Below are positions 26,602-36,623 of a stretch of 64,000 bases of DNA, piece by piece (the first letter of the stretch is position 1; every line of letters begins with the position of its first letter). Made by a program: the position numbers and the translations under genes. The DNA comes from Acinetobacter baretiae (GTDB lineage Bacteria > Pseudomonadota > Gammaproteobacteria > Pseudomonadales > Moraxellaceae): contig NZ_VTDM01000018.1 of the NCBI RefSeq assembly GCF_015627105.1, forward strand, positions 1 through 64,000, in the 5' to 3' direction. Below the pieces are notes generated by a model. The model ran no database searches. It was not told the DNA's origin and was given only the letters and a program-made list of their open reading frames with translations.

Positions 26602-27689
26602 CCACACAAAATATTTGTTTTTTGATTGGTAATTTGAATTTGTCGGGCGGTACTGAACGTGTAACTACGGTATTGGCCAACGCATTGGTCGAAGATGTAA
26701 ATACACAGGTACATATTTTAAATATTTATGCAGGTGATCAGCCTTTTTTTGATTTATCTTACCGTGTAAAAAATCATGCATTGTTTACTGAAAAAGTGTC
26801 GATGAAAAAACATGCAATGTCTAGCATATTTAAGATTCGTAACTATGTAAAAACCCATCAAATTCATAGCTTGATTGTGGTCGATAGTATTTCTTGCGTC
26901 TTTACGGTACCTGCATTATATGGTTTAAAAGTACAACATATTTGTTGGGAGCATTTTAGTTTTCATGTAGATCTGAATCAAAAATTTCGCCGTTGGGGTC
27001 GTAAACTCGCATCACGCTATTGCGATGAGATAGTGACTTTAACACAACATGATTTAGCACAATGGAAACTGCACTTACCACATCATAAAGCACAGATTCG
27101 CTGTATTTATAATCCACTTCCTTTTAACGTGCAAACATCCACAGTTCCGCAACATAAAACAGTGCTAAGTGTGGGACGTTTACGACATGAAAAAGGTTTT
27201 GATCTGTTATTAAAGGCATGGGCTGTTGTACAAGAATATTATCCAGATTGGAATTTAAAAATTGTGGGTTCTGGGGTCGAACAAAAGGCATTACATACAC
27301 ATGCGCAGACATTAAATATTTCTGATTCTGTTGTATTTTGTCCTGCAACCGCAAACCTTTTTCCGCATTATCAGCAGGCGGGTATATATGTACTTAGTTC
27401 TCGTTCAGAAGGCTTTGGCATGGTGTTGCTAGAAGCAATGGCTTTTGGCTTGCCAATTGTGGCGTTTAAATGTCCTGTGGGCCCTAAAGAAATTTTACAG
27501 CACACACAAAATATTGTGGTAGAGCCTGAAAACTATAAGGCTTTGGCAGAAGGTTTAATGCAATTTATGCAAGATCCAGTACAGTATCAGGCATGTGCTC
27601 AGCGCAATAAAATAGATGTTACAGCGTATGATGTGTCTCATGTGGTGCAAGAGTGGCAACGTATCATGCATAGGAATGATACGCGATGA
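26598..27689 (+). CDS. glycosyltransferase family 4
   Basis: This 363-residue GT-B fold transferase has an N-terminal GGTERVTTVLAN acceptor-side motif and a C-terminal donor-binding region with SVGRLRHEKGFDLLLKAW and the E-x7-E type motif in SSRSEGFGMVLLEAMAFGLP. These are hallmarks of retaining GT4 enzymes. It starts at the ATG inside the ATGA overlap with the GT2 stop; an upstream GTG at 26583 is less likely. It overlaps the next transferase by the same ATGA arrangement. It probably adds one sugar of the oligosaccharide unit. Confidence 0.88.
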   Translation: MTTQNICFLIGNLNLSGGTERVTTVLANALVEDVNTQVHILNIYAGDQPFFDLSYRVKNHALFTEKVSMKKHAMSSIFKIRNYVKTHQIHSLIVVDSISCVFTVPALYGLKVQHICWEHFSFHVDLNQKFRRWGRKLASRYCDEIVTLTQHDLAQWKLHLPHHKAQIRCIYNPLPFNVQTSTVPQHKTVLSVGRLRHEKGFDLLLKAWAVVQEYYPDWNLKIVGSGVEQKALHTHAQTLNISDSVVFCPATANLFPHYQQAGIYVLSSRSEGFGMVLLEAMAFGLPIVAFKCPVGPKEILQHTQNIVVEPENYKALAEGLMQFMQDPVQYQACAQRNKIDVTAYDVSHVVQEWQRIMHRNDTR

Positions 27690-28771
27690 AAATTTTATTG
27701 GTCATTACCGGTCTAGGTTTAGGTGGTGCTGAACATGTGGTGCTGAATTTAGCAACACAGCTACTTAAGCGTGGACATCAGGTTAAAATTGCCTACTTGA
27801 AAGGACAGGTCAGACTGAAAGTACCTGAACATATTCAGACATATGCATTGGGTTTAGATTCCATGTTGCATTTACCTAAAGTGGTGCGCCGTTTTAGACA
27901 ATTGCTTAAAGAATTTCAACCCGACATAGTACATGCACATTTATTTCATGCGATGATCTTCTCTCGCATAATGCGTATGTGTGGCGGTATGTATCCATTA
28001 ATTTGTACAGCACATAGTACTGCTGTTGGGGGCAAACTACGGTGCAGGCTATATGGTTATACAGATGCTTTATCTGATCTAAATACCAATGTGAGTTATG
28101 AGGCAACGCAACATTTTATTGCACAAGGTGCTTTTTCAACCCAACGTAGTACAACTGTCACCAATGGTATAGATACAACTAAATTTATTTATGATGTGCA
28201 GGATCGAACACAGTATCGTCAACAGTATCATCTGACTGAACAAGACGTTGTTTTTATGGCGGTAGGGCGTTTTAACGTAGCCAAAGATTATGACAATCTC
28301 ATCGATGCTTTTGCACAGTACAAAAATCCAAACAAAAAATTATTTATTATTGGTGATGGGGTACTACGTGAGCATATTACACGTTTGATACAACAGCAAC
28401 AATTGAGTGCACAGGTAACTTTGGTTGGAGCACAGTTCCACGTGGAACATTGGTTGCCTATGGCAGATATTTTTGTATTGTCATCGGCATGGGAAGGCTT
28501 TGGTTTAGTGGTTGCAGAAGCGATGAGCTGTGAACGGGTCGTGATTGCAACAGATTGTGGTGGAGTCAAAGAAGTGTTGGCGTGTTCTGAATGGTTAGTT
28601 CCACCAAAAAATAGTCAAGCATTGGCTGAAAAAATGTCTGCTGCGGGTCGTTTAACGGTCTGTGAAAAAGCGCAGATTGGACAAAAACATCGTCAACGTA
28701 TTCAAGCACATTATAGTCTTGAGAACATGTGTGACCATTGGGTCAAGATCTATCAAACGTATTTAGGATAA
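27686..28771 (+). CDS. glycosyltransferase family 4
   Basis: This second GT4 enzyme (361 residues) has the N-terminal glycine loop GLGLGGAEHVVLNLA, DIVHAHLFHAMIFSR near residue 80, donor-site FMAVGRFNVAKDY, and the SSAWEGFGLVVAEAMSCERVV motif with two Glu seven residues apart. It is translationally coupled to the preceding transferase (ATGA overlap) and is followed after three bases by the epimerase gene. This places it firmly within the same transcript. The linkage formed cannot be predicted. Confidence 0.88.
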   Translation: MKILLVITGLGLGGAEHVVLNLATQLLKRGHQVKIAYLKGQVRLKVPEHIQTYALGLDSMLHLPKVVRRFRQLLKEFQPDIVHAHLFHAMIFSRIMRMCGGMYPLICTAHSTAVGGKLRCRLYGYTDALSDLNTNVSYEATQHFIAQGAFSTQRSTTVTNGIDTTKFIYDVQDRTQYRQQYHLTEQDVVFMAVGRFNVAKDYDNLIDAFAQYKNPNKKLFIIGDGVLREHITRLIQQQQLSAQVTLVGAQFHVEHWLPMADIFVLSSAWEGFGLVVAEAMSCERVVIATDCGGVKEVLACSEWLVPPKNSQALAEKMSAAGRLTVCEKAQIGQKHRQRIQAHYSLENMCDHWVKIYQTYLG

Positions 28772-28774
28772 ACC

Positions 28775-29815
28775 ATGACAACAGCATATCAACAACAATG
28801 TGAACAATTGAAGCAGCAGCCAAAAACATGGTTAATCACAGGGGTTGCAGGGTTTATTGGTTCCAATCTACTCGAAAAACTACTCAAACTTAACCAAAAT
28901 GTGGTTGGTCTAGACAATTTTTCTACAGGTTTTCAGCATAATTTAGATCAAGTACAACGTGCTGTTACTTCAACACAGTGGCAACGTTTTTCCTTGATTC
29001 AAGGAGACATTTGTTGCTTGGCCGATTGTGAACATGCCTGTCGTGATATCGATTATGTTTTGCATCAAGCTGCGCTAGGCTCGGTACCCCGTTCAATTGA
29101 ACAGCCGATTGCCACGAATTCAACAAATATTGATGGCTTTTTAAATATGTTGGTGGCTGCAAAAAATGCACAGGTTAAAAACTTTGTCTATGCAGCGAGT
29201 AGTTCAACGTATGGTGATCACACCGCACTACCTAAACAAGAAGATATTATTGGGCAACCGCTATCTCCTTATGCAGTGACAAAATATGTTAATGAGCTGT
29301 ATGCCAGTGTGTTTAAACGCAGTTATGATTTTAACTCGATTGGTTTACGTTACTTTAATATATTTGGTCCAAGACAAACCCCTGAAGGAGCATATGCGGC
29401 CGTTATTCCTCAGTGGACAGCTGCGATGATTGCACAAAAAAACGTGTTTATTAATGGCGATGGCCACACCAGTCGAGATTTTAATTTTGTCGATAATGCA
29501 GTACAGGCAAATATTTTGGCAGCATGTAGTACAGATGTGAATGCTTTAAATCAAATTTATAATGTTGCAGTAGGTGGCCGTACTACACTAAATGAATTGG
29601 TTGAGTTACTCAAAGAAAACTTAGCTAAACATGCAGTGAATTATACACAAGCAGTGATATACAGAGATTTTCGTGCAGGCGATGTTAAACACTCACAAGC
29701 AGATATCAGTAAAATTGAACAGCGTTTAGGCTATGTGGCTGAGTTTAATTTAGCACAAGGGATTGAGCGTGCTATGCCTTGGTACATTTCACATTTACAA
29801 GGCCAACTGTCGTGA
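28775..29815 (+). CDS. gne2: UDP-N-acetylglucosamine/-uronate 4-epimerase, WbpP/TviC type
   Basis: This 346-residue extended-SDR epimerase has the NAD motif [15 protein letters not shown] near residue 22, the ASSSTYGDH serine/threonine site, and the catalytic YAVTKY (YxxxK) near residue 166. The long N-terminal leader before the Rossmann motif and the pattern [15 protein letters not shown] match WbpP/TviC, which interconvert UDP-GlcNAc(A) and UDP-GalNAc(A). With Gna it forms the classic pair for UDP-GalNAcA, as in Vi antigen synthesis. The stop overlaps the next GTG start (GTGA). The symbol follows K-locus usage and is tentative. Confidence 0.85.
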   Translation: MTTAYQQQCEQLKQQPKTWLITGVAGFIGSNLLEKLLKLNQNVVGLDNFSTGFQHNLDQVQRAVTSTQWQRFSLIQGDICCLADCEHACRDIDYVLHQAALGSVPRSIEQPIATNSTNIDGFLNMLVAAKNAQVKNFVYAASSSTYGDHTALPKQEDIIGQPLSPYAVTKYVNELYASVFKRSYDFNSIGLRYFNIFGPRQTPEGAYAAVIPQWTAAMIAQKNVFINGDGHTSRDFNFVDNAVQANILAACSTDVNALNQIYNVAVGGRTTLNELVELLKENLAKHAVNYTQAVIYRDFRAGDVKHSQADISKIEQRLGYVAEFNLAQGIERAMPWYISHLQGQLS

Positions 29816-30948
29816 AAAAGTTTTGTATTATTTCTAATGATTTATATACAGTGCGTAATTTAAGAGCAGATCTGTTGGCTGATTTGGCAGAAAAATCTTA
29901 TCAGATTCATATTTTAGTGCCAAATATTACAGATTGCCCTCGGGAGCAAGCCTATTTTAAACAACTTGGTTACCACATACATCCATATTTTTTAAAAAAA
30001 ACAGGCACGAATCCAATACACGATAGTCAGACTATTTTTAGTTTATATCAACAACTCAAACGTATTCAGCCACATAAAGTTTTAAGCTATACCATTAAAC
30101 CTGCCATGTACGGTACGCTTGCTGCTTATATGGCAGGTGTTGCAGAACGCTATATTTTACTGAGTGGGTTAGGTTATGCATTTCAGACTACACATACTGG
30201 TTATTTTAAATATATTAAAAAAATATTCGATCGGTTGTTTCGTTTTAGCCTGTCGAAAGCCACACGCGTGATTTTTCAAAATTCTGATGATTTAGCTTTG
30301 ATTGAACAATTAGGGCATTTAAACAACGTTTCTACGGGCGTTGTTAGTGGATCTGGGGTGAATATGAATCATTTTTCACGTCAACCATTAGTACAAGATC
30401 ACCTGAAAAATAATCTTCCTGTATTTGTCATGATTGCTCGTTTATTACGAGACAAAGGCATTTACGAATATATGGAAGCTGTACAACACATTAAAAAAAC
30501 GTACCCTGATGCAGTGTTTCATTTGGTGGGTTGGATTGATCAAAACCCAGAAGCGATTCATACATCTTTACTTGATGATTGGATTGATGAGGGCTTAATC
30601 AATTATTGGGGCAAGTTAGATGATGTGCGATCTGTGATTGCACAAAGTAATATTATGGTGTTGCCTTCTTATAGAGAAGGTACGCCACGTTCAGTATTGG
30701 AAGCCATGGCGATGGGACGGGCAGTGATTACAACTAATGCACCGGGTTGTAAAGAAACCATTGTTGATGGGGTCAATGGTTATCAAGTCAGTGTGGGTTC
30801 GGCCAATGACCTAGCACAAGCAATGCAAAAAATAATCATTCAGCCTCACGATATTACTCGTATGGGGCAAGCATCATATGACATGGTGAAAACACGTTAT
30901 GATGTGAACTTGGTCAACCAACACATGATTGCATTAATGCAGTGTTAA
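29812..30948 (+). CDS. glycosyltransferase family 4 (PglA/WbjE-like)
   Basis: This 378-residue GT-B transferase has [20 protein letters not shown] and [12 protein letters not shown] in the N-terminal domain, [18 protein letters not shown] in the donor domain, and [21 protein letters not shown] with the paired Glu of GT4. The pattern recalls transferases that add the second sugar to an undecaprenyl-diphospho-HexNAc, but specificity is not certain. I chose the GTG at 29812, which overlaps the epimerase stop as GTGA; a TTG at 29779 is unlikely. It is the last gene before a 130-base break that carries an inverted repeat. Confidence 0.85.
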   Translation: MKKFCIISNDLYTVRNLRADLLADLAEKSYQIHILVPNITDCPREQAYFKQLGYHIHPYFLKKTGTNPIHDSQTIFSLYQQLKRIQPHKVLSYTIKPAMYGTLAAYMAGVAERYILLSGLGYAFQTTHTGYFKYIKKIFDRLFRFSLSKATRVIFQNSDDLALIEQLGHLNNVSTGVVSGSGVNMNHFSRQPLVQDHLKNNLPVFVMIARLLRDKGIYEYMEAVQHIKKTYPDAVFHLVGWIDQNPEAIHTSLLDDWIDEGLINYWGKLDDVRSVIAQSNIMVLPSYREGTPRSVLEAMAMGRAVITTNAPGCKETIVDGVNGYQVSVGSANDLAQAMQKIIIQPHDITRMGQASYDMVKTRYDVNLVNQHMIALMQC

Positions 30949-30963
30949 TTTTACCTTTTGTTC

Positions 30964-31019
30964 TGATGAATGCTGTTACGATCGTACCGATATCGGGTAA
31001 AATACGCACGCATTCATCA
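30964..31019 (+). promoter_or_regulatory. inverted repeat enclosing a possible promoter, upstream of itrA
   Basis: TGATGAATGC at 30964-30973 is the exact reverse complement of GCATTCATCA at 31010-31019, and six T follow the right arm. Between them lie a 10-base palindrome (TACGATCGTA, 30977-30986) and a possible promoter, TTACGA at 30976-30981 and TAAAAT at 30998-31003 with 16-base spacing. The element could be an attenuator, an internal promoter for itrA and the sugar-nucleotide genes, or both. The repeats are seen; the role is inference. Confidence 0.5.
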
Positions 31020-31078
31020 TTTTTTGAAGTAAGACACCATTTTATGGGACTATGCCCTGAATGGTTGAGGTCATCACC

Positions 31079-31696
31079 ATGTGTAAACGCGTTATTGATA
31101 TTGTCATTGCATCTATTGCATTGGTGCTATTGTCTCCTTTGTTTTTGTATGTCATGTGGAAAGTGAAAAAGAATATGGGCTCTCCTGTATTTTTTTATCA
31201 AGAACGCCCAGGTAAAGATGGCAAGCTATTTAAAATGATGAAGTTTCGTTCGATGAAAGATGCGTATGACGAACAGGGTCAAGCCTTGCCTGATGAAGCA
31301 CGTATTACATCTTTTGGGCAAAAACTACGCTCAACGAGTTTGGATGAAATGCCACAATTATTAAATGTAATAAAAGGGGATATGAGTGTGGTTGGCCCCC
31401 GTCCTATGCTCAAAGATTTTGTCGCGTTATACTCACCTGAACAGGCCCGTCGTTTATTGGTTCGTCCGGGCATGACCGGCTTGGCACAAATTAGTGGGCG
31501 TAATGAATTAGATTACGATGAACGTTTTAAACTCGATGTATGGTATGTTGATCATAGAAATATATTGATTGATTTTAAAATTATGTTTAAAACAGTATGG
31601 GTTATGCTAAAAAAAGAAGGTGTCAATGCGCCAGGCCATGTTGGGCCATCACTGTTTAAAGGAAACTCTTCAGAGGAATCTAAAAAAGAGACCTAA
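31079..31696 (+). CDS. itrA: initiating sugar-phosphate transferase ItrA
   Basis: This enzyme transfers a sugar-1-phosphate (often HexNAc-1-P) to undecaprenyl phosphate, the first committed step of the lipid-linked unit. The 205-residue protein is the short PglC-type form. It has one N-terminal hydrophobic segment (residues about 5-25), the basic KFRSMKDA stretch, STSLDEMPQLLNVIKGDMS, VGPRPML, and RPGMTGLAQISGRN, all typical of the bacterial sugar transferase family. I favour the ATG at 31079, which has GAGG eight bases upstream; one at 31061 lacks a ribosome site. It sits at the usual K-locus place before galU. Confidence 0.9.
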   Translation: MCKRVIDIVIASIALVLLSPLFLYVMWKVKKNMGSPVFFYQERPGKDGKLFKMMKFRSMKDAYDEQGQALPDEARITSFGQKLRSTSLDEMPQLLNVIKGDMSVVGPRPMLKDFVALYSPEQARRLLVRPGMTGLAQISGRNELDYDERFKLDVWYVDHRNILIDFKIMFKTVWVMLKKEGVNAPGHVGPSLFKGNSSEESKKET

Positions 31697-31742
31697 TATC
31701 AATTACTGTTAAATATTATTAATGAAGTAAAGTAGAGTCGTT

Positions 31743-32618
31743 ATGATTACAAAAGCTATTCTTCCTGTTGCTGGTTTAGGAACACGTTTTTTACCTGCAA
31801 GTAAATCAATTCCAAAAGAAATGGTCACTGTGGTAGATCGCCCTGCCATTGAGTATGTGGTGAAAGAAGCGGTTGCAGCAGGAATCAAGCAAATTATTTT
31901 AGTCACGCACTCATCAAAAGCATCAATTGAAAATTATTTTGATCGTAATTTTGAGCTTGAGACTACCCTTGAAAATAAAAAGAAATATGATTTGTTGGCT
32001 GAGATTCAGCATATCGTACCGAGTGATGTCTCTATTGTTAGTGTAAGACAACCACAACCCTTAGGTTTAGGCCATGCAGTACTGTGTGCCAAAGATATTG
32101 TGGGCGGTGAAGATTTTGCAGTGTTGCTACCTGACGTTTTAGTGAAAGACCAAACAGAACACAGTGACTTGGCACAAATGGTCGAACGCTTTAAGCAAAC
32201 ACATGCAGCGCAAATTATGGTTGAAGCCGTCCCTGAGCATTTAGTCAACCAATATGGAATTGTCGATGTTGCGCAATCCCCAGCGGTTGGGCAAAGTGTA
32301 AAAATGAAAGGGATTGTTGAAAAACCTGCTGTTGATCAAGCCCCAAGTAATTTATCTGTTATTGGTCGTTATATTTTACCGGCTAAAGTAATGCAAATTT
32401 TAGAAACAACACCTAAGGGTGCGGGCAATGAAATTCAATTGACAGATGCCATTGCACAATTACAAAATGAAGAAACTGTCGAAGCATTTCGTATGCAAGG
32501 TCAAACATTCGACTGTGGAAGTAAACTTGGCTACTTAAAAGCCGTATTACATTATGGTGTGTCACATCCAAAACTGGGTGAAGACTTCCAACAATTGATT
32601 AAAGAGCTTCAATTATAA
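31743..32618 (+). CDS. galU: UTP-glucose-1-phosphate uridylyltransferase
   Basis: This enzyme makes UDP-glucose from UTP and glucose 1-phosphate in the cytoplasm. The 291-residue protein carries the nucleotidyltransferase motif AGLGTRFLPASKSIPKEMV near residue 10, the metal-binding Asp in VLLPDVLV, and GIVEKP near residue 190. It feeds Ugd and Gne1 encoded just downstream, and gets glucose 1-phosphate from Pgm at the end of the cluster. Spacing to ugd is 12 bases. It is part of the conserved right arm of the Acinetobacter K locus. Confidence 0.95.
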   Translation: MITKAILPVAGLGTRFLPASKSIPKEMVTVVDRPAIEYVVKEAVAAGIKQIILVTHSSKASIENYFDRNFELETTLENKKKYDLLAEIQHIVPSDVSIVSVRQPQPLGLGHAVLCAKDIVGGEDFAVLLPDVLVKDQTEHSDLAQMVERFKQTHAAQIMVEAVPEHLVNQYGIVDVAQSPAVGQSVKMKGIVEKPAVDQAPSNLSVIGRYILPAKVMQILETTPKGAGNEIQLTDAIAQLQNEETVEAFRMQGQTFDCGSKLGYLKAVLHYGVSHPKLGEDFQQLIKELQL

Positions 32619-32630
32619 TAAGGATTCGTC

Positions 32631-33890
32631 ATGAAAATTGCAGTTTATGGAACGACATTACATGCAGGCGTCATGGCGAGCTTATTTGCAGAGTATGGGC
32701 ACCAAGTTTTTTGGTGCCAATATCCAACTGACAAAGATTTTTGCTCAGTGGTGTATCAAGATAAAGCCGTAAATGAGCTGATTAACAAACAGATGGTACG
32801 AAAAAATTTACACATCTGTTCAGCCTGTGACGTTTCTGTTGCGGTTGATACATACTTTTTTGCTTTTAACTCGCATGAATATGCACTGGCACAATACGTA
32901 TTAAAAGATATTCAAAACAAACCAGTAATTCATCCAAAATTGATGATCAATGGATCAAGTTTTGGTTTAGAAGGTACGAAAAAATTACAAGCCCTTGCAA
33001 CAAAAGATGACTGGTGTTATTTACCAGACACCATACAAGAAGGCAATACCTTAGATAGTGTGACGAAAGTTGAACATATTGTTATTGGGGTAGATGGTGA
33101 CGCTGCCAAGCAAAAAATAAAAGAAGTATTACGTCCATTTTATCATGCAAATCATCACTATTTATTCATGCCCATTTTAGATGCCGAATTCACCAAACTT
33201 AGTGTTTCTGGCATGTTGGCCACTCGTATTAGTTATATGAATGATTTAGCACAAGTTGCAGAAAAACTAAATATTGATATTGCCAACGTGCGTTTAGGAT
33301 TAGGCGCAGATTCTCGCATTGGTTCTGCATATATCGCTCCGGGTGTAGGATTTGGCGGAGAGAATTTTTCACAAGATATTTTGACACTCACACAAACCAT
33401 TGAAGAAACAGGCATAAAAAGTGATTTGCTTGAACAGGTTTGGGCGATCAATGAACAACAAAAAGAGCTTTTATTTCGAAAGCTATGGCAATACTACCAA
33501 TGTGATCTCAAAGGCAAAGTGGTTGCCATTTGGGGGGCATCATTTAAAGAAAATACACCACGCATTAACTTTTCACCGATTCATACTATGTTAGAAGCCC
33601 TATGGGCACAAGGTGTAACAGTTCAGTTACATGATCCCGAGGCGTTGCCTTTGATTGCTAAAAAGTATGGGTCACGTGAAGATTTAGTGTTGTGTGAGTC
33701 TCGCTATGAGGCGGTAGAAAATGCCGATGCACTATGTTTGCTGACGGCATGGAAACAATATTTAAGTCTAGATTATACCCGCTTACATCAATTAATGAAG
33801 CACCCACTCATACTAGATGGCCGTAATGTTTATGATGCAGCCTATGTGAAATCACAAGGCTTTGCATATGAAGGAGTTGGACGAATATGA
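32631..33890 (+). CDS. ugd: UDP-glucose 6-dehydrogenase-like protein lacking the catalytic Cys
   Basis: By position this is K-locus ugd, and the 419 residues align over the whole UDP-glucose/GDP-mannose dehydrogenase fold. The active site is divergent. The canonical GGSCFPKD block reads GGENFSQD (residues 242-249), so the nucleophilic Cys is Asn245 and the usual Lys is Gln248. The Asn after the catalytic Lys (Lys189 here) is Ser193, and the GxGYVG NAD loop is YGTTLHAG at residues 6-13. Asp249 is kept. It may be a specialised or inactive variant. The stop overlaps gpi (ATGA). Confidence 0.8.
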   Translation: MKIAVYGTTLHAGVMASLFAEYGHQVFWCQYPTDKDFCSVVYQDKAVNELINKQMVRKNLHICSACDVSVAVDTYFFAFNSHEYALAQYVLKDIQNKPVIHPKLMINGSSFGLEGTKKLQALATKDDWCYLPDTIQEGNTLDSVTKVEHIVIGVDGDAAKQKIKEVLRPFYHANHHYLFMPILDAEFTKLSVSGMLATRISYMNDLAQVAEKLNIDIANVRLGLGADSRIGSAYIAPGVGFGGENFSQDILTLTQTIEETGIKSDLLEQVWAINEQQKELLFRKLWQYYQCDLKGKVVAIWGASFKENTPRINFSPIHTMLEALWAQGVTVQLHDPEALPLIAKKYGSREDLVLCESRYEAVENADALCLLTAWKQYLSLDYTRLHQLMKHPLILDGRNVYDAAYVKSQGFAYEGVGRI

Positions 33891-35560
33891 GCGATCAAAT
33901 TACCCGCTTCCCTAAAGAGGCAATTAATACCCCTTATAACCATTTAAAAAAACGCTCAGATGAACTCGCGTCTATACATCTAACAGATTTATTTCAGCAA
34001 GATTCAAACCGTTTTCAACATTTTTCACTTTCATTACATGGTTTAACTTTAGATTATAGTAAGCAACGTGTCGACCAATATGTAATGAATGAACTGATGG
34101 CCTTTGCTAAACAGCAAAAGTTAGAAGACTGGATTAAACGCTTATTTTCACAAGAGCAAATTAACTATACAGAACAAAGAGCAGTGATGCATTGGGCATT
34201 ACGACTCCCACAAAACAGCACAGAACATACAGCAGTAGCTCGGCAAGTACATGAACAACTAGAAAGAATGTACAAGCTCGTGGATAAAATTCATGCTGGG
34301 CAATACCGAGGTGTGACCGGTGAAGTCATTCAAGATGTAGTCAACATTGGTGTGGGGGGGTCAGATCTTGGGCCATTGATGGTCAGCCATGCATTATCTG
34401 ATTTTAAGGTAAATACAAAAAATGCTTTAAAAATGCATTTTGTATCTACGATGGATGGCACACAACTGTCAGATATTTTGCATCAAATTCGTCCTGAAAC
34501 CACCTTATTTATTGTGTCATCGAAATCATTTGGTACCATTGATACGCTCTCAAATGCACAAACCGCACGTTTGTGGCTACAAAAAGCACTCGGTGATGAC
34601 GATAAAGTGGTAAAAAGTCATTTTGTTGGAGTGTCTACAAAACCTGAAAAAATGACAGCATGGGGAATTGCGCCACATCGCCAATTTAAACTGTGGGATT
34701 GGGTTGGAGGAAGATACTCTTTATGGTCATGTATTGGTTTGCCTATTGCCTTAACCATTGGTGTAGAAGGGTTTAAAGACTTTTTAGCAGGTGCGTATGC
34801 AGTAGATCAACATTTTCAACATGCGCCTTTTGAACAAAATATGCCTGTGATTTTGGCCTTATTAGGAATTTGGAATACTAATTTTCTTAATATTCCAACC
34901 CATGCCGTACTACCATATGATGGCCGTTTAAAATACTTTACATCTTACCTACAGCAATTAGAAATGGAGTCGAATGGTAAAACCATTCAAAGAGATGGCC
35001 ATAAAATAAAACAAACCACATGCCCAATTATTTGGGGTGAAGTTGGGCCGAATGCACAACATGCGTTCTATCAACTTTTACATCAAGGTACACACTCTGT
35101 AAGTTGTGACTTTATTGCACCAGTACAGCGCTATAATGCAAAACAGTTTACTTATGCAGACAATGCTGAGGCATTGGTCATTCAGCATCATTTGGCTTTG
35201 TCAAATTGTTTAGCACAAGCCCGTTTATTGGCATTTGGTAATGATGTCTTAGCGAAAGATGAAATAGATCATCTGCCTGATTACAAACAGTATGAAGGGA
35301 ATCGACCAAGTAGCACAATGCTGATGAATGAATTGAATCCTCATAATTTAGGAATGATGATTGCTTTATACGAACATAAAGTTTTTGTGCAATCTGTCAT
35401 GTGGAACATCAATGCATTTGATCAATGGGGTGTAGAAAAAGGTAAAGAAATTGCGAATCAATTATTGCCTGTACTCAATGGTGAAACCACAGATCTTTCA
35501 CAATTTGACGACTCAACACGCGGTTTATTAGAAATATTATTAGGAAAAAATCATGGCTAA
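33887..35560 (+). CDS. gpi: glucose-6-phosphate isomerase
   Basis: This enzyme interconverts glucose 6-phosphate and fructose 6-phosphate in the cytoplasm. The 557-residue protein is full length and shows the family blocks [12 protein letters not shown] near residue 152, the sugar-phosphate-binding [14 protein letters not shown] near residue 207, and the C-terminal [20 protein letters not shown] signature. It is translationally coupled to ugd (ATGA) and overlaps gne1 by 8 bases. In the K locus it links fructose 6-phosphate from central metabolism or the Fru PTS route to Pgm and UDP-glucose. Confidence 0.96.
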   Translation: MSDQITRFPKEAINTPYNHLKKRSDELASIHLTDLFQQDSNRFQHFSLSLHGLTLDYSKQRVDQYVMNELMAFAKQQKLEDWIKRLFSQEQINYTEQRAVMHWALRLPQNSTEHTAVARQVHEQLERMYKLVDKIHAGQYRGVTGEVIQDVVNIGVGGSDLGPLMVSHALSDFKVNTKNALKMHFVSTMDGTQLSDILHQIRPETTLFIVSSKSFGTIDTLSNAQTARLWLQKALGDDDKVVKSHFVGVSTKPEKMTAWGIAPHRQFKLWDWVGGRYSLWSCIGLPIALTIGVEGFKDFLAGAYAVDQHFQHAPFEQNMPVILALLGIWNTNFLNIPTHAVLPYDGRLKYFTSYLQQLEMESNGKTIQRDGHKIKQTTCPIIWGEVGPNAQHAFYQLLHQGTHSVSCDFIAPVQRYNAKQFTYADNAEALVIQHHLALSNCLAQARLLAFGNDVLAKDEIDHLPDYKQYEGNRPSSTMLMNELNPHNLGMMIALYEHKVFVQSVMWNINAFDQWGVEKGKEIANQLLPVLNGETTDLSQFDDSTRGLLEILLGKNHG

Positions 35561-36572
35561 TATTTTAGTCACAGGCGGTGCAGGTTTTATTGGTTCTCAC
35601 ACCTGTTTAGCATTGCTTGAAGCAAAACACACGGTGATTGTGATTGATAACTTAAAGAATAGTTCAATACGTGCATTACAGCGTGTCGAAAAATTGGCTC
35701 AAAAGACGCTCACTTTTGTCGAAGGTGATATTCGTGATGAAAATATTCTAGATCAAATTTTTGCACAACATCAAATTGATGCCGTGATTCACTTTGCTGG
35801 ACTCAAAGCGGTTGGTGAAAGTCAAGAATTTCCATTGTCATATTTTGAACATAACATTGCAGGAAGTATTTGTTTATTCAAAGCCATGGAAAAAGCGGGT
35901 GTTTTTCGTATAGTATTTAGTTCATCTGCAACCGTATACGGTGATCAACATCCGTCACCGTTACATGAGTCTATGCCCACGGCCATGCCAAATAATAACT
36001 ATGGTTACACCAAGTTGATGGTTGAGCAGTTATTAGAAAAATTGGCTATTGCCGATTCGCGTTGGTCAATTGCATTACTGCGTTATTTTAACCCAGTGGG
36101 TGCACATGCTAGCGGTGAAATTGGTGAAGACCCACAAGGTATACCAAATAACCTGATGCCATATGTCACACAAGTGGCTGTTGGTCAGCGAGAGAAACTA
36201 TCTATTTTTGGTCATGATTACAATACCCCCGATGGTACAGGTGTACGTGATTACATTCATGTTGTTGATCTTGCAGATGCGCATTTGTGTGCGTTAGATC
36301 ACCGTTTAAATACGACAGGATGTAGAGCATGGAATATTGGTACAGGGCAGGGGATTTCAGTCTTAGAAATTAAAAATACTTTTGAAGAAGTGAACGGTGT
36401 AAATATTCCATTTGCTTTTTCACCTCGCCGTGAAGGTGATGTTGCAGTATGTTTTGCCGATAATCAACGTGCAGTAGATGAACTCGGTTGGACGCCAAAA
36501 TATCATTTAAAAGATATGTTAAAAGATAGTTGGCATTGGCAAAAGAAAAACCCTAAAGGGTATGCCTGTTAA
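35553..36572 (+). CDS. gne1: UDP-glucose/UDP-GlcNAc 4-epimerase (GalE/Gne1)
   Basis: This 339-residue extended SDR has the NAD motif [15 protein letters not shown] near residue 7, [10 protein letters not shown] serine site, and the catalytic YGYTKLM (YxxxK). It resembles GalE closely ([22 protein letters not shown]), and in Acinetobacter K loci the gene is called gne1. It interconverts glucose/galactose or the N-acetylated forms as UDP-sugars. It overlaps gpi by 8 bases and is the last gene of the rightward cluster, ended by a strong terminator. Confidence 0.93.
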   Translation: MANILVTGGAGFIGSHTCLALLEAKHTVIVIDNLKNSSIRALQRVEKLAQKTLTFVEGDIRDENILDQIFAQHQIDAVIHFAGLKAVGESQEFPLSYFEHNIAGSICLFKAMEKAGVFRIVFSSSATVYGDQHPSPLHESMPTAMPNNNYGYTKLMVEQLLEKLAIADSRWSIALLRYFNPVGAHASGEIGEDPQGIPNNLMPYVTQVAVGQREKLSIFGHDYNTPDGTGVRDYIHVVDLADAHLCALDHRLNTTGCRAWNIGTGQGISVLEIKNTFEEVNGVNIPFAFSPRREGDVAVCFADNQRAVDELGWTPKYHLKDMLKDSWHWQKKNPKGYAC

Positions 36573-36587
36573 CTCAAACTAAAAAAA

Positions 36588-36610
36588 CGCAGCCTTGGCT
36601 GCGTTTTTTT
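36588..36610. terminator. bidirectional terminator between gne1 and pgm
   Basis: The 7-bp GC-rich stem CGCAGCC/GGCTGCG (36588-36603, TT loop) is preceded by seven A and followed by seven T, so it can act on both converging transcripts. Confidence 0.88.
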
Positions 36611-36623
36611 ACAATTGCATTAT

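Noticed and set aside
30942-31166. 74-codon frame overlapping the start of itrA
   Set aside because: It overlaps itrA in another frame, lacks a ribosome site and shows no protein-like pattern beyond a hydrophobic shadow.
34353-34361. G7 tract in gpi as a phase-variation site
   Set aside because: It encodes the conserved Gly-Gly of VGVGGSDLG-type motif and gpi is a metabolic gene; a G7 tract in kup is explained the same way.
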